Positions 47,531 to 55,793 of a stretch of 64,000 bases of DNA are shown in pieces. The position numbers were made by a program, and so were the translations under genes. Source of the DNA: Hyalangium ruber (GTDB lineage: Bacteria; Myxococcota; Myxococcia; Myxococcales; Myxococcaceae). The first letter of the stretch is position 1. Each line of letters starts with the position of its first letter. Location of the stretch: contig NZ_JAXIVS010000005.1 in NCBI RefSeq assembly GCF_034259325.1, positions 186,001 to 250,000 on the forward strand, written 5' to 3'. Under the pieces are notes generated by a model. It was not told the origin of the DNA. It searched no databases and saw only the letters and a list, made by a program, of their open reading frames with translations.

Positions 47531-49339
47531 CGCGCGCGCCTCATTGGAGACGTAGATGACGATGAGGCCGTGGCCGCCGTCGTTGAAGCGCAGGCCCCCC
47601 ATGCCGATGTCCGCCCCGTAGTCGATATCGACCGGGTTCGCGGCTGAGCGACCGGAGGCCCCCAGGATGATGCCCGCGGGGGCAAGGCTCGAGCCGCCAC
47701 CACCACCACCACCGTTGCCGTTGTTCCCGTCACCTCCGCCACCCCCACCCCCGAAATAGCCACCGCCGCCACCGCCGCCGTCGCCGCAGCCCCAGGCGAG
47801 GTAGCCGTCTCCGCCCGCGAACTGCGTGCCGGGGCTGGCTCCGGTGCTGCAAGTGCCGACTCCCGCCGCACCGCCAGCACTCTGGGTGCCGCCTCGGCCG
47901 CCCATACCGAACGAGCCGTCCGTGTCCGTGCCGTTGGCGCCATCCTGGCCATTGAGGCCCGCGGCGCCCCCGTTGCCGTTGATGCCATCCGCGGACGCCC
48001 CGGCACCACCCCCTCCTCCCGCGGTCGCCAGTTCCGTCGAGCCGAGCCGGATGGCCGAGCGCCCTCCGCCCGCCCCCGAGTACTGCGCGCCACCAGAGCC
48101 CCCTCCGCCATAGGTGCGACCGTTGCCCGTCGGAAGGGAGTAGCTGCCCTGCAGCCCGCCCTGCCCCACGACCAGCGTGTAGACCTGGCCCGGGGTGACG
48201 GGCAGGGTGACCTCACTGTAGGCGCCTCCGCCGCCGAACCCCGCGTAGGGGTAATAGATGCCCCCGCCTCCGGCGCCCCAGAGCTTCACCCGAATGCGCG
48301 TGGCACCCTCGGGCACGGTGAAGAACTGGTCGGCTCCCGTGTACCGGAACATCTGGGAGGGGGGATACTCGGTCCGCTGCTCGGCGGTGATGACCACGAG
48401 CCCATGTCCGCCGGCGTACGTGCCCGCCCCGCCCATGCCCACGCCGCTCACGTAATCGGGATCCGTCGGATTGCCGGCGGTGTAGCCACTGCCGTCCACG
48501 ACGGTGCCGCCCAGAGCGAAGCTCGATCCGCCTCCACCGCCACCCGCCTGTCCGCCGCTCCAATCCTCGCCGCCCGCTCCGCCGCCGTAGTAGCCCCCAC
48601 CGCCCGAGCCCCCGTGGCCGGCCGACCAAATCACCGAGCCGGCGCCTCCATAAAACTGCCTGCCCGGCTGGGCCGTCCGCATCCCGTCCCCCCCCACGCT
48701 CGTGCCCGCCGCACCTCCCGCGGTAGCACTTCCTCCCCGGCCGCCCAGCCCGTAGGTCCCGTCGGTGGGAGCGCCGTCCAGGCCATCGTGCCCAAGCGCG
48801 CCGCCGGGCCCGCCATTTCCCGACGTGCCGTTCGCTTCCGCGCCGGCTCCGCCACCGCCGCCCGCCGTCACCAACTCCGTGGTGTTCAGTCGGATGGCGG
48901 AACGTCCGCCGCCCCCTCCCGCGAACCGGGGGCTGGTCCCGCCACCTCCCCCGTAGGCCGCGGTTCCCATCGGGGAGCCGCCCGGTGCGCCGCCTCCGCC
49001 CACCACCACGGTGAACACGTCTCCAGGAAGCACCCGGAGGGTCGCGTCCGCGAACGCCCCTCCGCCACCATGGCCCCCGTAGGACGCGAACTGCTGGCCA
49101 CCCCCTCCCGCGCCCCACAGCTTCACGCGCAGGCGCGTGACACCTTCGGGAACGGTGAACGTCTGGTCTGCGCCGGTGTGGGTGAAGACGACCGTTTCCC
49201 CAGCCTCCACGGAAGCGGAGGTCCCGCTGAGCGCGGACTCGCTCGTGGTGTCCATCTCGCCACCACAGCCCAGCAGCCCGACTCCCCAGGCAATCCCCAG
49301 GGCTCCGAGGCGCAGAAAGACGCTTCGAATGCTCATCAT
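46529..49339 (-). CDS. Large lipoprotein: two glycine-rich modules plus Kelch-type propeller
   Basis: 936 residues. Lipobox VGLLGCGGE after a short signal. Two homologous Gly-rich modules (about 45-310 and 320-590) each open with a TGADQ-F-FTVPEG-T-R-RVKLWGAGGGG sequence and run into long GGGG-rich stretches, like glycine-rich beta proteins on bacterial surfaces. Seven Kelch-like blades (about 600-936) follow, each containing HTATLLPNG(K/R)VLV-GG, then LYDPATGTW. The chain ends on a strand that would close with the first WSTTGAL, giving a full propeller. Two adjacent ATGs are both usable. Probable surface or adhesion protein. Confidence 0.83.
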   Translation of the reverse strand: MMSIRSVFLRLGALGIAWGVGLLGCGGEMDTTSESALSGTSASVEAGETVVFTHTGADQTFTVPEGVTRLRVKLWGAGGGGQQFASYGGHGGGGAFADATLRVLPGDVFTVVVGGGGAPGGSPMGTAAYGGGGGTSPRFAGGGGGRSAIRLNTTELVTAGGGGGAGAEANGTSGNGGPGGALGHDGLDGAPTDGTYGLGGRGGSATAGGAAGTSVGGDGMRTAQPGRQFYGGAGSVIWSAGHGGSGGGGYYGGGAGGEDWSGGQAGGGGGGSSFALGGTVVDGSGYTAGNPTDPDYVSGVGMGGAGTYAGGHGLVVITAEQRTEYPPSQMFRYTGADQFFTVPEGATRIRVKLWGAGGGGIYYPYAGFGGGGAYSEVTLPVTPGQVYTLVVGQGGLQGSYSLPTGNGRTYGGGGSGGAQYSGAGGGRSAIRLGSTELATAGGGGGAGASADGINGNGGAAGLNGQDGANGTDTDGSFGMGGRGGTQSAGGAAGVGTCSTGASPGTQFAGGDGYLAWGCGDGGGGGGGYFGGGGGGGDGNNGNGGGGGGGSSLAPAGIILGASGRSAANPVDIDYGADIGMGGLRFNDGGHGLIVIYVSNEARAGTWSTTGALAPARRAHTATLLPNGRVLVAGGHASTGYLTNSHVYDAASGTWSATGALALARGFHTATLLPNGKVLVAAGYGAAGRTNTCQLYDPATGTWSTTGALPTARHVHTATLLPNGKVLVVGGSGASGPLATAHLYDPATGTWTTTGSLSQARYYHTATLLPNGKVLVAGGATGTSAIVNRVELYDPATGTWTTTGPLSQIRYLHTATLLPNGKVLVTGGTNATTVLASAEVYDPATSTWTLTAPLSQARYWHTATLLPEGKVLVAAGRNASTSFATAELYDPATGAWTATGALAIARRIHTQTLLPNGKVLLVGGELNSGYTGSAELY

Positions 49340-49444
49340 GATGCGAGAACTCTCCGGTTGAAGTGGCATCATGACGGTGACAGCCGCCGCCGCCGAATGT
49401 CGCAAAAAAAAGTGTGCGTGCCCCTCGCGCGCTCGGCCGCCACT

Positions 49445-50548
49445 CTACTCCTTCGGCATCGTGCCCACGTAGCGGGAGGCGGGCCGGATGAGCTTACCGG
49501 TGGCTCGCTGCTCGGCGACGTGCCCGAGCCAGCCCGCGACGCGGCCACAGGCGAAGGCGGTGGAGAACAGCGTCCGATCCAGTCCCACCGCGTCGAGCAG
49601 CACGGCCGTGTAGAACTCCACGTTGGCGCGCAGCGGGCGATCGGGGTAGCGCTGACGGAGCAGCTCCTCGGCGGCGCGCTCCACCGCCCGCGCCAGCGCG
49701 AGCCGGTCGGTCCGCAGCCCTCCGCGCTCCAGCCGCTCGATGGCGCGCTCCAGCACGGCGGCGCGAGGATCTCGCACGCGGTAGATGCGGTGGCCCATGC
49801 CCATGATGCGGCGGCCGGCCTTCAACTCCCCTTCCAGCCACGACGCCGCGTTCTCCGGTCGAGCGATGGCGTCGAGCATGTCCAGCACGGGCCCCGGCGC
49901 CCCACCATGGAGCGGGCCCTTGAGCGCGCCGATGGCGCCCACCGTGGCGGACACCGCATCCGAGCCCGTCGAGGTGATGACGCGCGCGGTGAACGTGGAG
50001 GCATTCAAGCCATGGTCCGAGACGGTGACCAGGTACGCATCGAGCCCGGCGGCGCGCTCGGGCTGATGCTCTCCGGTGACCATGCGCAGCAGGTCCGCGG
50101 CATGGGACAGCTTGGGATCCGGCCGCACGGGCGCCAGCCCGCGCCTGCGCCGAGCCCACGCGCCCGTGAACACCGCGGCGGCGCCTGTTAGCAAGAGGAA
50201 CGTCTCCTGCTCGCTACCCGGCGGGATGGGAACATGGGCCATCGCGGCTCGGAGCGCGTCCATCCCCTCCTCGGCCGAGAAGGCATTGCCCAGCCCCTCC
50301 AGCAGCCCGAAGGACCGCACGCGCGCCTCCCCGAGGGAGGCCTGGAGCGAGGAGGGCAGCGGCGCCTGGGCGTACGGCGCCCAGAGCCTCGCGCACACCT
50401 CCTCGAAGGAGACGGCCCCCGCGAGTGACTCCACATCACTCCCGGCGATGACCAGCCGTCCGCGCTCGCCATCCACCTCGCTCAACTGGGTCTCCGCGAC
50501 GACGACCCCTTCAAGCCCTGCCTGCAGTGCTGCCTCTGTCGTGCCCAT
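49445..50548 (-). CDS. Citrate synthase family protein, CitA-like
   Basis: 367 residues. Active-site blocks: SDHGLNASTFTAR (first His), GALKGPLHGGAPG (second His), GMGHRIYRVRDPRA (substrate Arg/His) and RANVEFYTAVLLDAVGL, where the catalytic Asp of most citrate synthases is Glu. The same Glu and the ending ATGKLIRPASRYVG occur in the actinobacterial CitA type, so this appears to be a family feature rather than damage. The enzyme would condense oxaloacetate with acetyl- or propionyl-CoA. AGGAGGA lies nine bases before the ATG. Confidence 0.88.
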   Translation of the reverse strand: MGTTEAALQAGLEGVVVAETQLSEVDGERGRLVIAGSDVESLAGAVSFEEVCARLWAPYAQAPLPSSLQASLGEARVRSFGLLEGLGNAFSAEEGMDALRAAMAHVPIPPGSEQETFLLLTGAAAVFTGAWARRRRGLAPVRPDPKLSHAADLLRMVTGEHQPERAAGLDAYLVTVSDHGLNASTFTARVITSTGSDAVSATVGAIGALKGPLHGGAPGPVLDMLDAIARPENAASWLEGELKAGRRIMGMGHRIYRVRDPRAAVLERAIERLERGGLRTDRLALARAVERAAEELLRQRYPDRPLRANVEFYTAVLLDAVGLDRTLFSTAFACGRVAGWLGHVAEQRATGKLIRPASRYVGTMPKE

Positions 50549-50599
50549 GCTCGGTTTCCTCCTGCACGAGGATTAAGCGCTGGCCACGAGCCTGGAAAC

Positions 50600-50726
50600 T
50601 CGATTCGACAATCGACATGAGTGTGCCCCTGTAAGCCAGGGGAGTCCGAAGAGCGTGGGGCCACTTCGCCATTGAGTCACAACGACCATCCGCTGCCTCC
50701 GCCTTGAATGGTGGATCAAATCCACC
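50600..50726. promoter_or_regulatory. Three successive inverted repeats upstream of the secreted-protein cluster
   Basis: TCGATT-CGAC-AATCGA at 50600-50615, CCCCTG-TAAGC-CAGGGG at 50626-50642 and GGTGGAT-CAA-ATCCACC at 50710-50726, all perfect. They fill the 233-base region between the citrate synthase gene and the first secreted protein. The first and third look like protein-binding operators. The middle one could be a small terminator for a transcript in either direction. Confidence 0.4.
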
Positions 50727-50781
50727 GAAGCCAGAAGTGGCAGTTGGTGCCAAAGCAATCATTCCTAGAGGAGGAGCGAAT

Positions 50782-51135
50782 ATGTCTCTATCGATTCTGA
50801 AGGGATTGGTGACCGCGGCAGCAAGCGCAGCACTTCTTGTTGTGAGCGGCACTGCCGAAGCGGCGTCCTCGAGTTGTTTGATCAAGCCGAGACCGTTTAG
50901 CGGAAAGTGCGAGACGGGGACGGTGCGTGCCAACCCGTCCAAGCACGTCGTCTTCTTCGAGGTCAGTCCCTCGGCAAACTACAAGGTCAAGGACGAGCAG
51001 ACCCGAAAGGTTCTGCGTACGGGGACCGCCGGCAAGACGGGGAAGCGAGGGACGATCCCCGGGCTGCATGGCCAGGAGTACAAGCTGTACGTCGACAATC
51101 CATTCGGCGGCTACGGCTACATCAGCAACAATTAA
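50782..51135 (+). CDS. Small secreted protein, first of a tandem paralogous pair
   Basis: 117 residues with signal peptide (..LVVSGTAEA). GAGGAGGAG lies just before the ATG. The mature 90 residues have two Cys (SCLIKPR, KCETGT), a VVFFEVSPSANYKV block and a C-terminal YISNN. They align with the next gene: KC-T, AN(P), (F)EVSP/IDVSP, YKV, TGKRGTI/TGTRKTI, GL(H/Y)G, (S/N)NN. Codons use more A and T than neighbouring genes. No known family. Confidence 0.75.
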   Translation: MSLSILKGLVTAAASAALLVVSGTAEAASSSCLIKPRPFSGKCETGTVRANPSKHVVFFEVSPSANYKVKDEQTRKVLRTGTAGKTGKRGTIPGLHGQEYKLYVDNPFGGYGYISNN

Positions 51136-51170
51136 CTCGGAGCACTCTTCGCGAGAGAAAGGATGAAGAC

Positions 51171-51503
51171 ATGAGTTCCTTTATCAATCGAGGGCTCCTG
51201 ATGGCGACGGTTGCTGCCCTCCTGGCAGCGCCATCGGCCTTCGCGGCCTCGAATACGTGCAAGATGGCGAAAGAGCCCTGGAAATGCACGACCCAGTCAG
51301 TGCCCGCCAATCCCCAGGGGAACTTCGTTCATATCGATGTCTCCCCGCGCGTGAAGTACAAAGTGTATGACAGTAAAAACGGGGCGATGGTGCATTCGGG
51401 CCGAGGCGGCTGGACGGGAACCCGTAAAACGATCACGGGTCTGTACGGCAAATACCATGTCAAGGCAGAGGGCCCGGGTTTCGTGACGATCAACAACAAC
51501 TAG
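51171..51503 (+). CDS. Small secreted protein, second of a tandem paralogous pair
   Basis: 110 residues with signal peptide (..LLAAPSAFAAS). The mature part repeats the pattern of its neighbour: two Cys (TCKMAK, KCTTQS), FVHIDVSPRVKYKVYD, GWTGTRKTITGLYGK and an INNN end. The gene starts 36 bases after its paralogue, with an AAAGGATG upstream, so co-expression is likely. Unknown function; a toxin, antimicrobial or surface polypeptide are all possible. Confidence 0.75.
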   Translation: MSSFINRGLLMATVAALLAAPSAFAASNTCKMAKEPWKCTTQSVPANPQGNFVHIDVSPRVKYKVYDSKNGAMVHSGRGGWTGTRKTITGLYGKYHVKAEGPGFVTINNN

Positions 51504-51547
51504 CGGATAGGGAGGCTGAAGCGCCACCCCTATCACGGAGCAAAATC

Positions 51548-51940
51548 ATGAGAAAAGAACTCACAGCAATCTTCAGTATTGCGGTCGCAGCTCTTTCCTT
51601 CAGTCAACCCGCGTCCGCCGGGATCTCGGAAATCGCTCGCATCGAGCCAGGCGCCGTGCTCGCCGCCGCCAAGGACTGCGATACCCATGGCGACAAAAAC
51701 GACTGGGGTTCCTTCATGGCCAGGGAATGCAAGGCAGGGGGAAAGAAGGTGACCGTCAATGGGTGGGTCAAGGACCATGATGCGGATGGTCAGTGCGTTT
51801 ACGTCCATACCGAGTTCGCGGAGTCCGGCAGTCAGGACAGCGATTGGGCGTGCCCCAAGGGGAAGAAGATCCACTTCACGCTCACCGGCAGAGGTGACGC
51901 GACCGATGTAACGATGCGGAAGATTCACGCGCAGGATTGA
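51548..51940 (+). CDS. Small secreted protein, four cysteines, unknown
   Basis: 130 residues. Signal peptide ends ..SQPASAG. The mature domain has four Cys (KDCD, RECKAG, GQCVY, WACPK), likely two disulfides, and alternating strands (KKVTVNGWVKDHD, KIHFTLTGRG). Not related in sequence to the two genes before it, but in the same block, with GGAG eight bases before the ATG. No family recognised. Confidence 0.7.
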   Translation: MRKELTAIFSIAVAALSFSQPASAGISEIARIEPGAVLAAAKDCDTHGDKNDWGSFMARECKAGGKKVTVNGWVKDHDADGQCVYVHTEFAESGSQDSDWACPKGKKIHFTLTGRGDATDVTMRKIHAQD

Positions 51941-51967
51941 CCAAGCCTGCACGATACCGAGTGAACA

Positions 51968-52013
51968 GGGAGGGGTTGCCCGAGCGAGCACACGCTCCAC
52001 GGGGGCCCCTCCC
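51968..52013. terminator. GC-rich hairpin after the secreted-protein block
   Basis: GGGAGGGG and CCCCTCCC can pair over a 30-base interval containing further short stems, followed by CTTCTTG. It lies between convergent genes and probably ends the plus-strand block. Confidence 0.45.
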
Positions 52014-52079
52014 CTTCTTGAGAGGAGAGCTTGTCGACAGGGTGCAGATGCGCCAGGGCAGTCCGGCGGGCGAATCCGC

Positions 52080-52781
52080 TCAGCTGATCAGCTGCGCCGC
52101 TGCCGGATGCCGCGCGCAGACGGCGGTCCCGGCCAACACGAGCACTCCGGCCAGAATCAGCGGGGCAACCAGCCCAACATGAAGTACCAGCGTGGCGCCA
52201 ATCACCGCGCCCGCGAAGATCGCGGCGACACTGCCCAGCCGGCGCGCCCAATTGGGATTGGTCCCGCCCGCCAGCGTCGAATCCGCCGCAAGGCCCGTCA
52301 GGGTCAGCGTGAGGACGGTAGTGGTGACCTCGGGGATCTTGAGCTGGCGGACCGTGGCATTGCGGAAACCCATGGTGAGCGCTGTCAGCGCGATGATCGC
52401 GTACAGGGAGGGGCCGGGCGACTGCGACGCGATGTCGAACCCGGTGGCGATGATGGCCGCGAGCCAGAGCAACAGGGCCTCCATCATCGCCGCGAGCAGC
52501 AGCCAGCGCCGCAGCGGCCTGCCGCGCTGCGCCCTGGCGATCTGCCCTGCGATCACGGCTCCGGCCAGGAAGAACGACATCGCGGCGAGATAGGGCGCGA
52601 AGTGGAAGCCCGGCGTGCCGGCGACGGCGAAGCCCAGGAACACGACATTGCCGGTCATGTTGGCGGTGAAGACCTTACCGAGCCCGAGCACGCTGATGGC
52701 ATCGACCAGGCCAGTCGTCACCGACAGCAGCAGGGCCAGCCAGATCAGCGGCGGGGCGGAGGTGGGAGCGGGAGGGGTCAT
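52080..52781 (-). CDS. DUF1275 (YoaK-type) membrane protein
   Basis: 233 residues with about six hydrophobic helices. LVDAISVLGLGKVFTANMTGN near residue 25 is the DUF1275 signature; FRNATVRQLKIPEVTTTVLT is the second conserved block. The family is of unknown function. It follows the amidohydrolase gene after three bases, on the same strand. Confidence 0.88.
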   Translation of the reverse strand: MTPPAPTSAPPLIWLALLLSVTTGLVDAISVLGLGKVFTANMTGNVVFLGFAVAGTPGFHFAPYLAAMSFFLAGAVIAGQIARAQRGRPLRRWLLLAAMMEALLLWLAAIIATGFDIASQSPGPSLYAIIALTALTMGFRNATVRQLKIPEVTTTVLTLTLTGLAADSTLAGGTNPNWARRLGSVAAIFAGAVIGATLVLHVGLVAPLILAGVLVLAGTAVCARHPAAAQLIS

Positions 52782-52784
52782 CTC

Positions 52785-54632
52785 TCAGACGGCCCAGCAG
52801 CCACAGCCGAGCACGCCCCAGAAGCGCTGGACCTCGGCGGCCGCGACAGGGGCCCCCAGGGCAGCGGCATGGTCATGTCCATGGAGAGAGCATACGTCAT
52901 GGCAGCCGCAGGCCGAGGCCTGCTTCGTGCGGGCCTCGGGCGGCCGCCAATAGCCGCCGAAGGTCGCGACCGGCGACCAGTCGGGCATCGGCTTGGGCAT
53001 CGGCGGCGCGAGCTTCGCATCATCGCCCTCAGCGAAGACGACCTTGCCGCCGAGCAGGGTCAGCACCGAGCGCAGCGTCGCGATCTTGTCCTCGGGCACC
53101 GAGAAGTAATCGTCGGACAGCAGCGCCAGGTCGGCGAGCTGACCCGCTTTGATCTGGCCCTTCTTTCCCTGCTCGTTCGAGAACCAGGTGTTGGCCTCGG
53201 TCCACAGCCGCAGCGCGGTCTCGCGGTCGAGCCGATTCGCCGCGGGATAGAGGCGCAGGCCGCCGACCGTCTTCGAGGTGACGAGCCAGGAGAGCGATAC
53301 CCAGGGGTTGTAGCTCGCGACACGGGTCGCGTCGGTCCCCGCGCCGACCGGCAGCCCTGCCGCCATCATCCGCTGGACCGGCGGGGTCGCCTCGGCGGCC
53401 CTGGCGCCATAGCGCTCGACGAAATATTCGCCCTGGTAGGCCATACGGTGCTGCACGGCGATGCCACCGCCGAGTGCCGCGATCCGGTCGATGTTGCGCT
53501 CGCTGATCGTCTCGGCATGGTCGAAGAACCAGTGGAGGCCGGTGAGCGGAATGTCGCGGTGGACCTTCTCGAAGACGTCGAGCGCGCGTCCGATCGTCGG
53601 GTCGTAGGTGGCATGGAGCCGCCAGGGCCAGCGCCGCTCGGCCAGCAGGCGGATGACGGGCTCGAGATCGGCCTCCATGTGGGGCGGCATGTCGGGCCGG
53701 GCGACTCGGAAGTCCTCGAAGTCGGCCGCAGAATAGACGAGCATCTCGCCTGCGCCGTTATGGCGATAGGTATCGTCGCCGTCGCCGGGCTTCACCTGGG
53801 TCGACCAGGTCGCGAAGTCCTTGAGCTCTTCCTTCGGCTTCTGCGTGAACAGGTTGTAGGCGATGCGCAGGGTCAGCTCGCCGTCGCGGTGCAGCTTCTC
53901 GATGATCTGATAGTCCTCGGGATAGTTCTGAGAGCCGCCGCCCGCGTCGATCACACTGGTGACGCCAAGGCTGTTCAGCTCGCGCATGAAATGCCGGGTC
54001 GAGTTGAGCTGGTACTCGGGCGGAAGCTTGGGCCCCTTGGCGAGCGTCGCGTAGAGGATCATCGCATTGGGCTGGGCGAGTAGCAGCCCGGTAGGGTTGC
54101 CCGCGGCATCGCGGACGATCTCTCCGCCAGGAGGGCTGGGCGTATCCCGGGTGTAGCCCACGGCGCGCAGCGCCGCGGCGTTGAGCAGGGCGCGATCATA
54201 GAGGTGCAGGATGAACACCGGCGTTTCGGGCGCGACGGCGTTGATCTCCTCGAGCGTTGGCAGGCGCTTCTCGGCGAACTGATGCTCGGTGAAGCCGCCC
54301 ACGACGCGCACCCACTGCGGCGGAGGGGTGTTCTGGGCCTGCTTCCGGAGCATGGCCATCGCGTCGGCCAGCGTCGGCACGCCGTCCCAGCGCAGCTCCA
54401 TGTTGTAGTTGAGCCCGCCGCGGATGACGTGGATGTGGCTGTCGATCAGCCCGGGGATGAGCCGGCGTCCCTTGGCGTCGATCACGGTCGCATTCGGGCT
54501 TGCCGCCGCGCGGACCGTGGCCTCGTCTCCCACCACCAGGAATCTGCCGTCGCGGATCGCGACCGCTTCTGCCGTGGGATTTGCACGATCGAGCGTCGTG
54601 ATCTTCGCATGGAGGATCAGGGTGTCGGCCAT
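52785..54632 (-). CDS. Amidohydrolase (YtcJ-like) with Cys/His-rich tail
   Basis: 615 residues. GLIDSHIHV gives the first metal ligands (HxH), HWFFDHAETI the later His, and GTDATRVA the final Asp of an amidohydrolase barrel of the YtcJ/NfdA group (hydrolysis of formamides or other amides). The last 50 residues are unusual: ACGCHDVCSLHGHDHAA plus GCGCWAV, a potential metal-binding tail. Its codon choice (for example more ATC/GCG with sphingomonad-like phrasing) looks a little different from the surrounding genes, which might indicate transfer. The serine-hydrolase gene upstream ends one base before its start. Confidence 0.82.
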   Translation of the reverse strand: MADTLILHAKITTLDRANPTAEAVAIRDGRFLVVGDEATVRAAASPNATVIDAKGRRLIPGLIDSHIHVIRGGLNYNMELRWDGVPTLADAMAMLRKQAQNTPPPQWVRVVGGFTEHQFAEKRLPTLEEINAVAPETPVFILHLYDRALLNAAALRAVGYTRDTPSPPGGEIVRDAAGNPTGLLLAQPNAMILYATLAKGPKLPPEYQLNSTRHFMRELNSLGVTSVIDAGGGSQNYPEDYQIIEKLHRDGELTLRIAYNLFTQKPKEELKDFATWSTQVKPGDGDDTYRHNGAGEMLVYSAADFEDFRVARPDMPPHMEADLEPVIRLLAERRWPWRLHATYDPTIGRALDVFEKVHRDIPLTGLHWFFDHAETISERNIDRIAALGGGIAVQHRMAYQGEYFVERYGARAAEATPPVQRMMAAGLPVGAGTDATRVASYNPWVSLSWLVTSKTVGGLRLYPAANRLDRETALRLWTEANTWFSNEQGKKGQIKAGQLADLALLSDDYFSVPEDKIATLRSVLTLLGGKVVFAEGDDAKLAPPMPKPMPDWSPVATFGGYWRPPEARTKQASACGCHDVCSLHGHDHAAALGAPVAAAEVQRFWGVLGCGCWAV

Positions 54633-54633
54633 C

Positions 54634-55728
54634 CTATCTACCCAGCACCGCGGGGAGGATGAACTGCTCCATCATCTCGTCCACCTGCTTGTGCATGTAC
54701 CGCCGGTTGTAGGCACTGGACGTCACGACGATGACGAGCGGCTGGTCCTTGAAGACGAAGATCTTATTGCCCCCGTTGCCGCTGCAATAGAACGTCTCGT
54801 GGGCCTGCTCTCCCACCCGGTACACCTTGTTCCACCACAGGTACCCGTAACTATCGCCGGGGAAGGTCGTCGCATGGTGGCGTGACAACGACCGCGCGAC
54901 CCACTCCGGGGAGAGGATCTGCTGCTCACCCCAGCGGCCGTTGTTCTTGTAGAGCTGCCCGAACTTCGCGAAGTCGAGAGGTGCCAGCTGCAGGCCGCCC
55001 GCGAGGCTGGGGGCTCCCTGAGGGGTGTAGACCCACTGATAGCGCTCGATCCCCAGGGGCTTGAAGAGCTTGCTGTCCGCATACCGCTCCAGCCCTCCGG
55101 GGACGCGCAGGTTCAGCACGTCGCCCAGGAGGACGACACCCGCGGTGAAGTAGCTCCACCGTTTGCCGGAGACCGCGTTCGGGTCCATGGGCAGGTTCAA
55201 GGTCCACTCCACCCAGTTGCCCTGCGGGTACATGTTCTCTTCGTTCCCCACCGATTGGGCGTCGTTGTCGTTGCCCTCGAACGCCGAGTTCATGGTCACC
55301 AGGTGCTCGAGGGTGACGCTGGCTTTCGCTGGGCTGAAGTTCTGGTACTTCGTCAGGTCGTAGAACTCCGAGAGCGGCTGTTCGACGCTGCGCAGGTGCC
55401 CCTCCTGGAGGGCAATGCCCATGAGGGCGGACGCGAACGTCTTGCCCACCGAGCGCACATCGTGAAGCTGCTGCGCGGTGGCGCCGTTGAAGTACTCCTC
55501 GACGAGCAGCTTGCCGTCTCGGATGACGATGATGCTGCGGATGTCCTTGTACTCGTTGCGGGCGATCCGGTCCTTGAGCACCTGGAGTCGTTCCCGATCA
55601 GCGTGGGCATCGGAAAGCTCCCAGCCGTTGTGCCGTGAGCTGTGCGCCTCGGCGACAGGCGTGTGCTTGCAACCGCAAGCCAGTGAGACCAGCAACAGGA
55701 GCAGTTTGAGCGAATGGGGCACGTTCAT
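54634..55728 (-). CDS. Beta-lactamase-family serine hydrolase, lipoprotein
   Basis: 364 residues. Lipobox-like LVSLACGCKH. The class C beta-lactamase / DD-peptidase fold is shown by VRSVGKTFAS (SxxK nucleophile, near residue 92) and by a YFTAG segment in place of YxN; later YGYLWWNKVY and FYCSGNGGNKIFVF resemble the esterase/6-aminohexanoate-hydrolase side of the family. Likely an envelope esterase or peptidase. It begins a possible three-gene unit with the amidohydrolase and DUF1275 genes. Confidence 0.83.
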   Translation of the reverse strand: MNVPHSLKLLLLLVSLACGCKHTPVAEAHSSRHNGWELSDAHADRERLQVLKDRIARNEYKDIRSIIVIRDGKLLVEEYFNGATAQQLHDVRSVGKTFASALMGIALQEGHLRSVEQPLSEFYDLTKYQNFSPAKASVTLEHLVTMNSAFEGNDNDAQSVGNEENMYPQGNWVEWTLNLPMDPNAVSGKRWSYFTAGVVLLGDVLNLRVPGGLERYADSKLFKPLGIERYQWVYTPQGAPSLAGGLQLAPLDFAKFGQLYKNNGRWGEQQILSPEWVARSLSRHHATTFPGDSYGYLWWNKVYRVGEQAHETFYCSGNGGNKIFVFKDQPLVIVVTSSAYNRRYMHKQVDEMMEQFILPAVLGR

Positions 55729-55793
55729 GGATGGCGGGTTACCAGAATCGCCCGGACTTCCGCAGGGCATTTCCAGGTCAGGCACCCACCGCA

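Noticed and set aside
50511-50942. Minus-strand open frame across the start of the secreted-protein block
   Set aside because: Antisense to a gene with signal peptide and AGGAGG-type site; no domain.
52107-54083. Plus-strand open frame of about 650 codons opposite the DUF1275 and amidohydrolase genes
   Set aside because: Shadow; minus-strand proteins have all family motifs.
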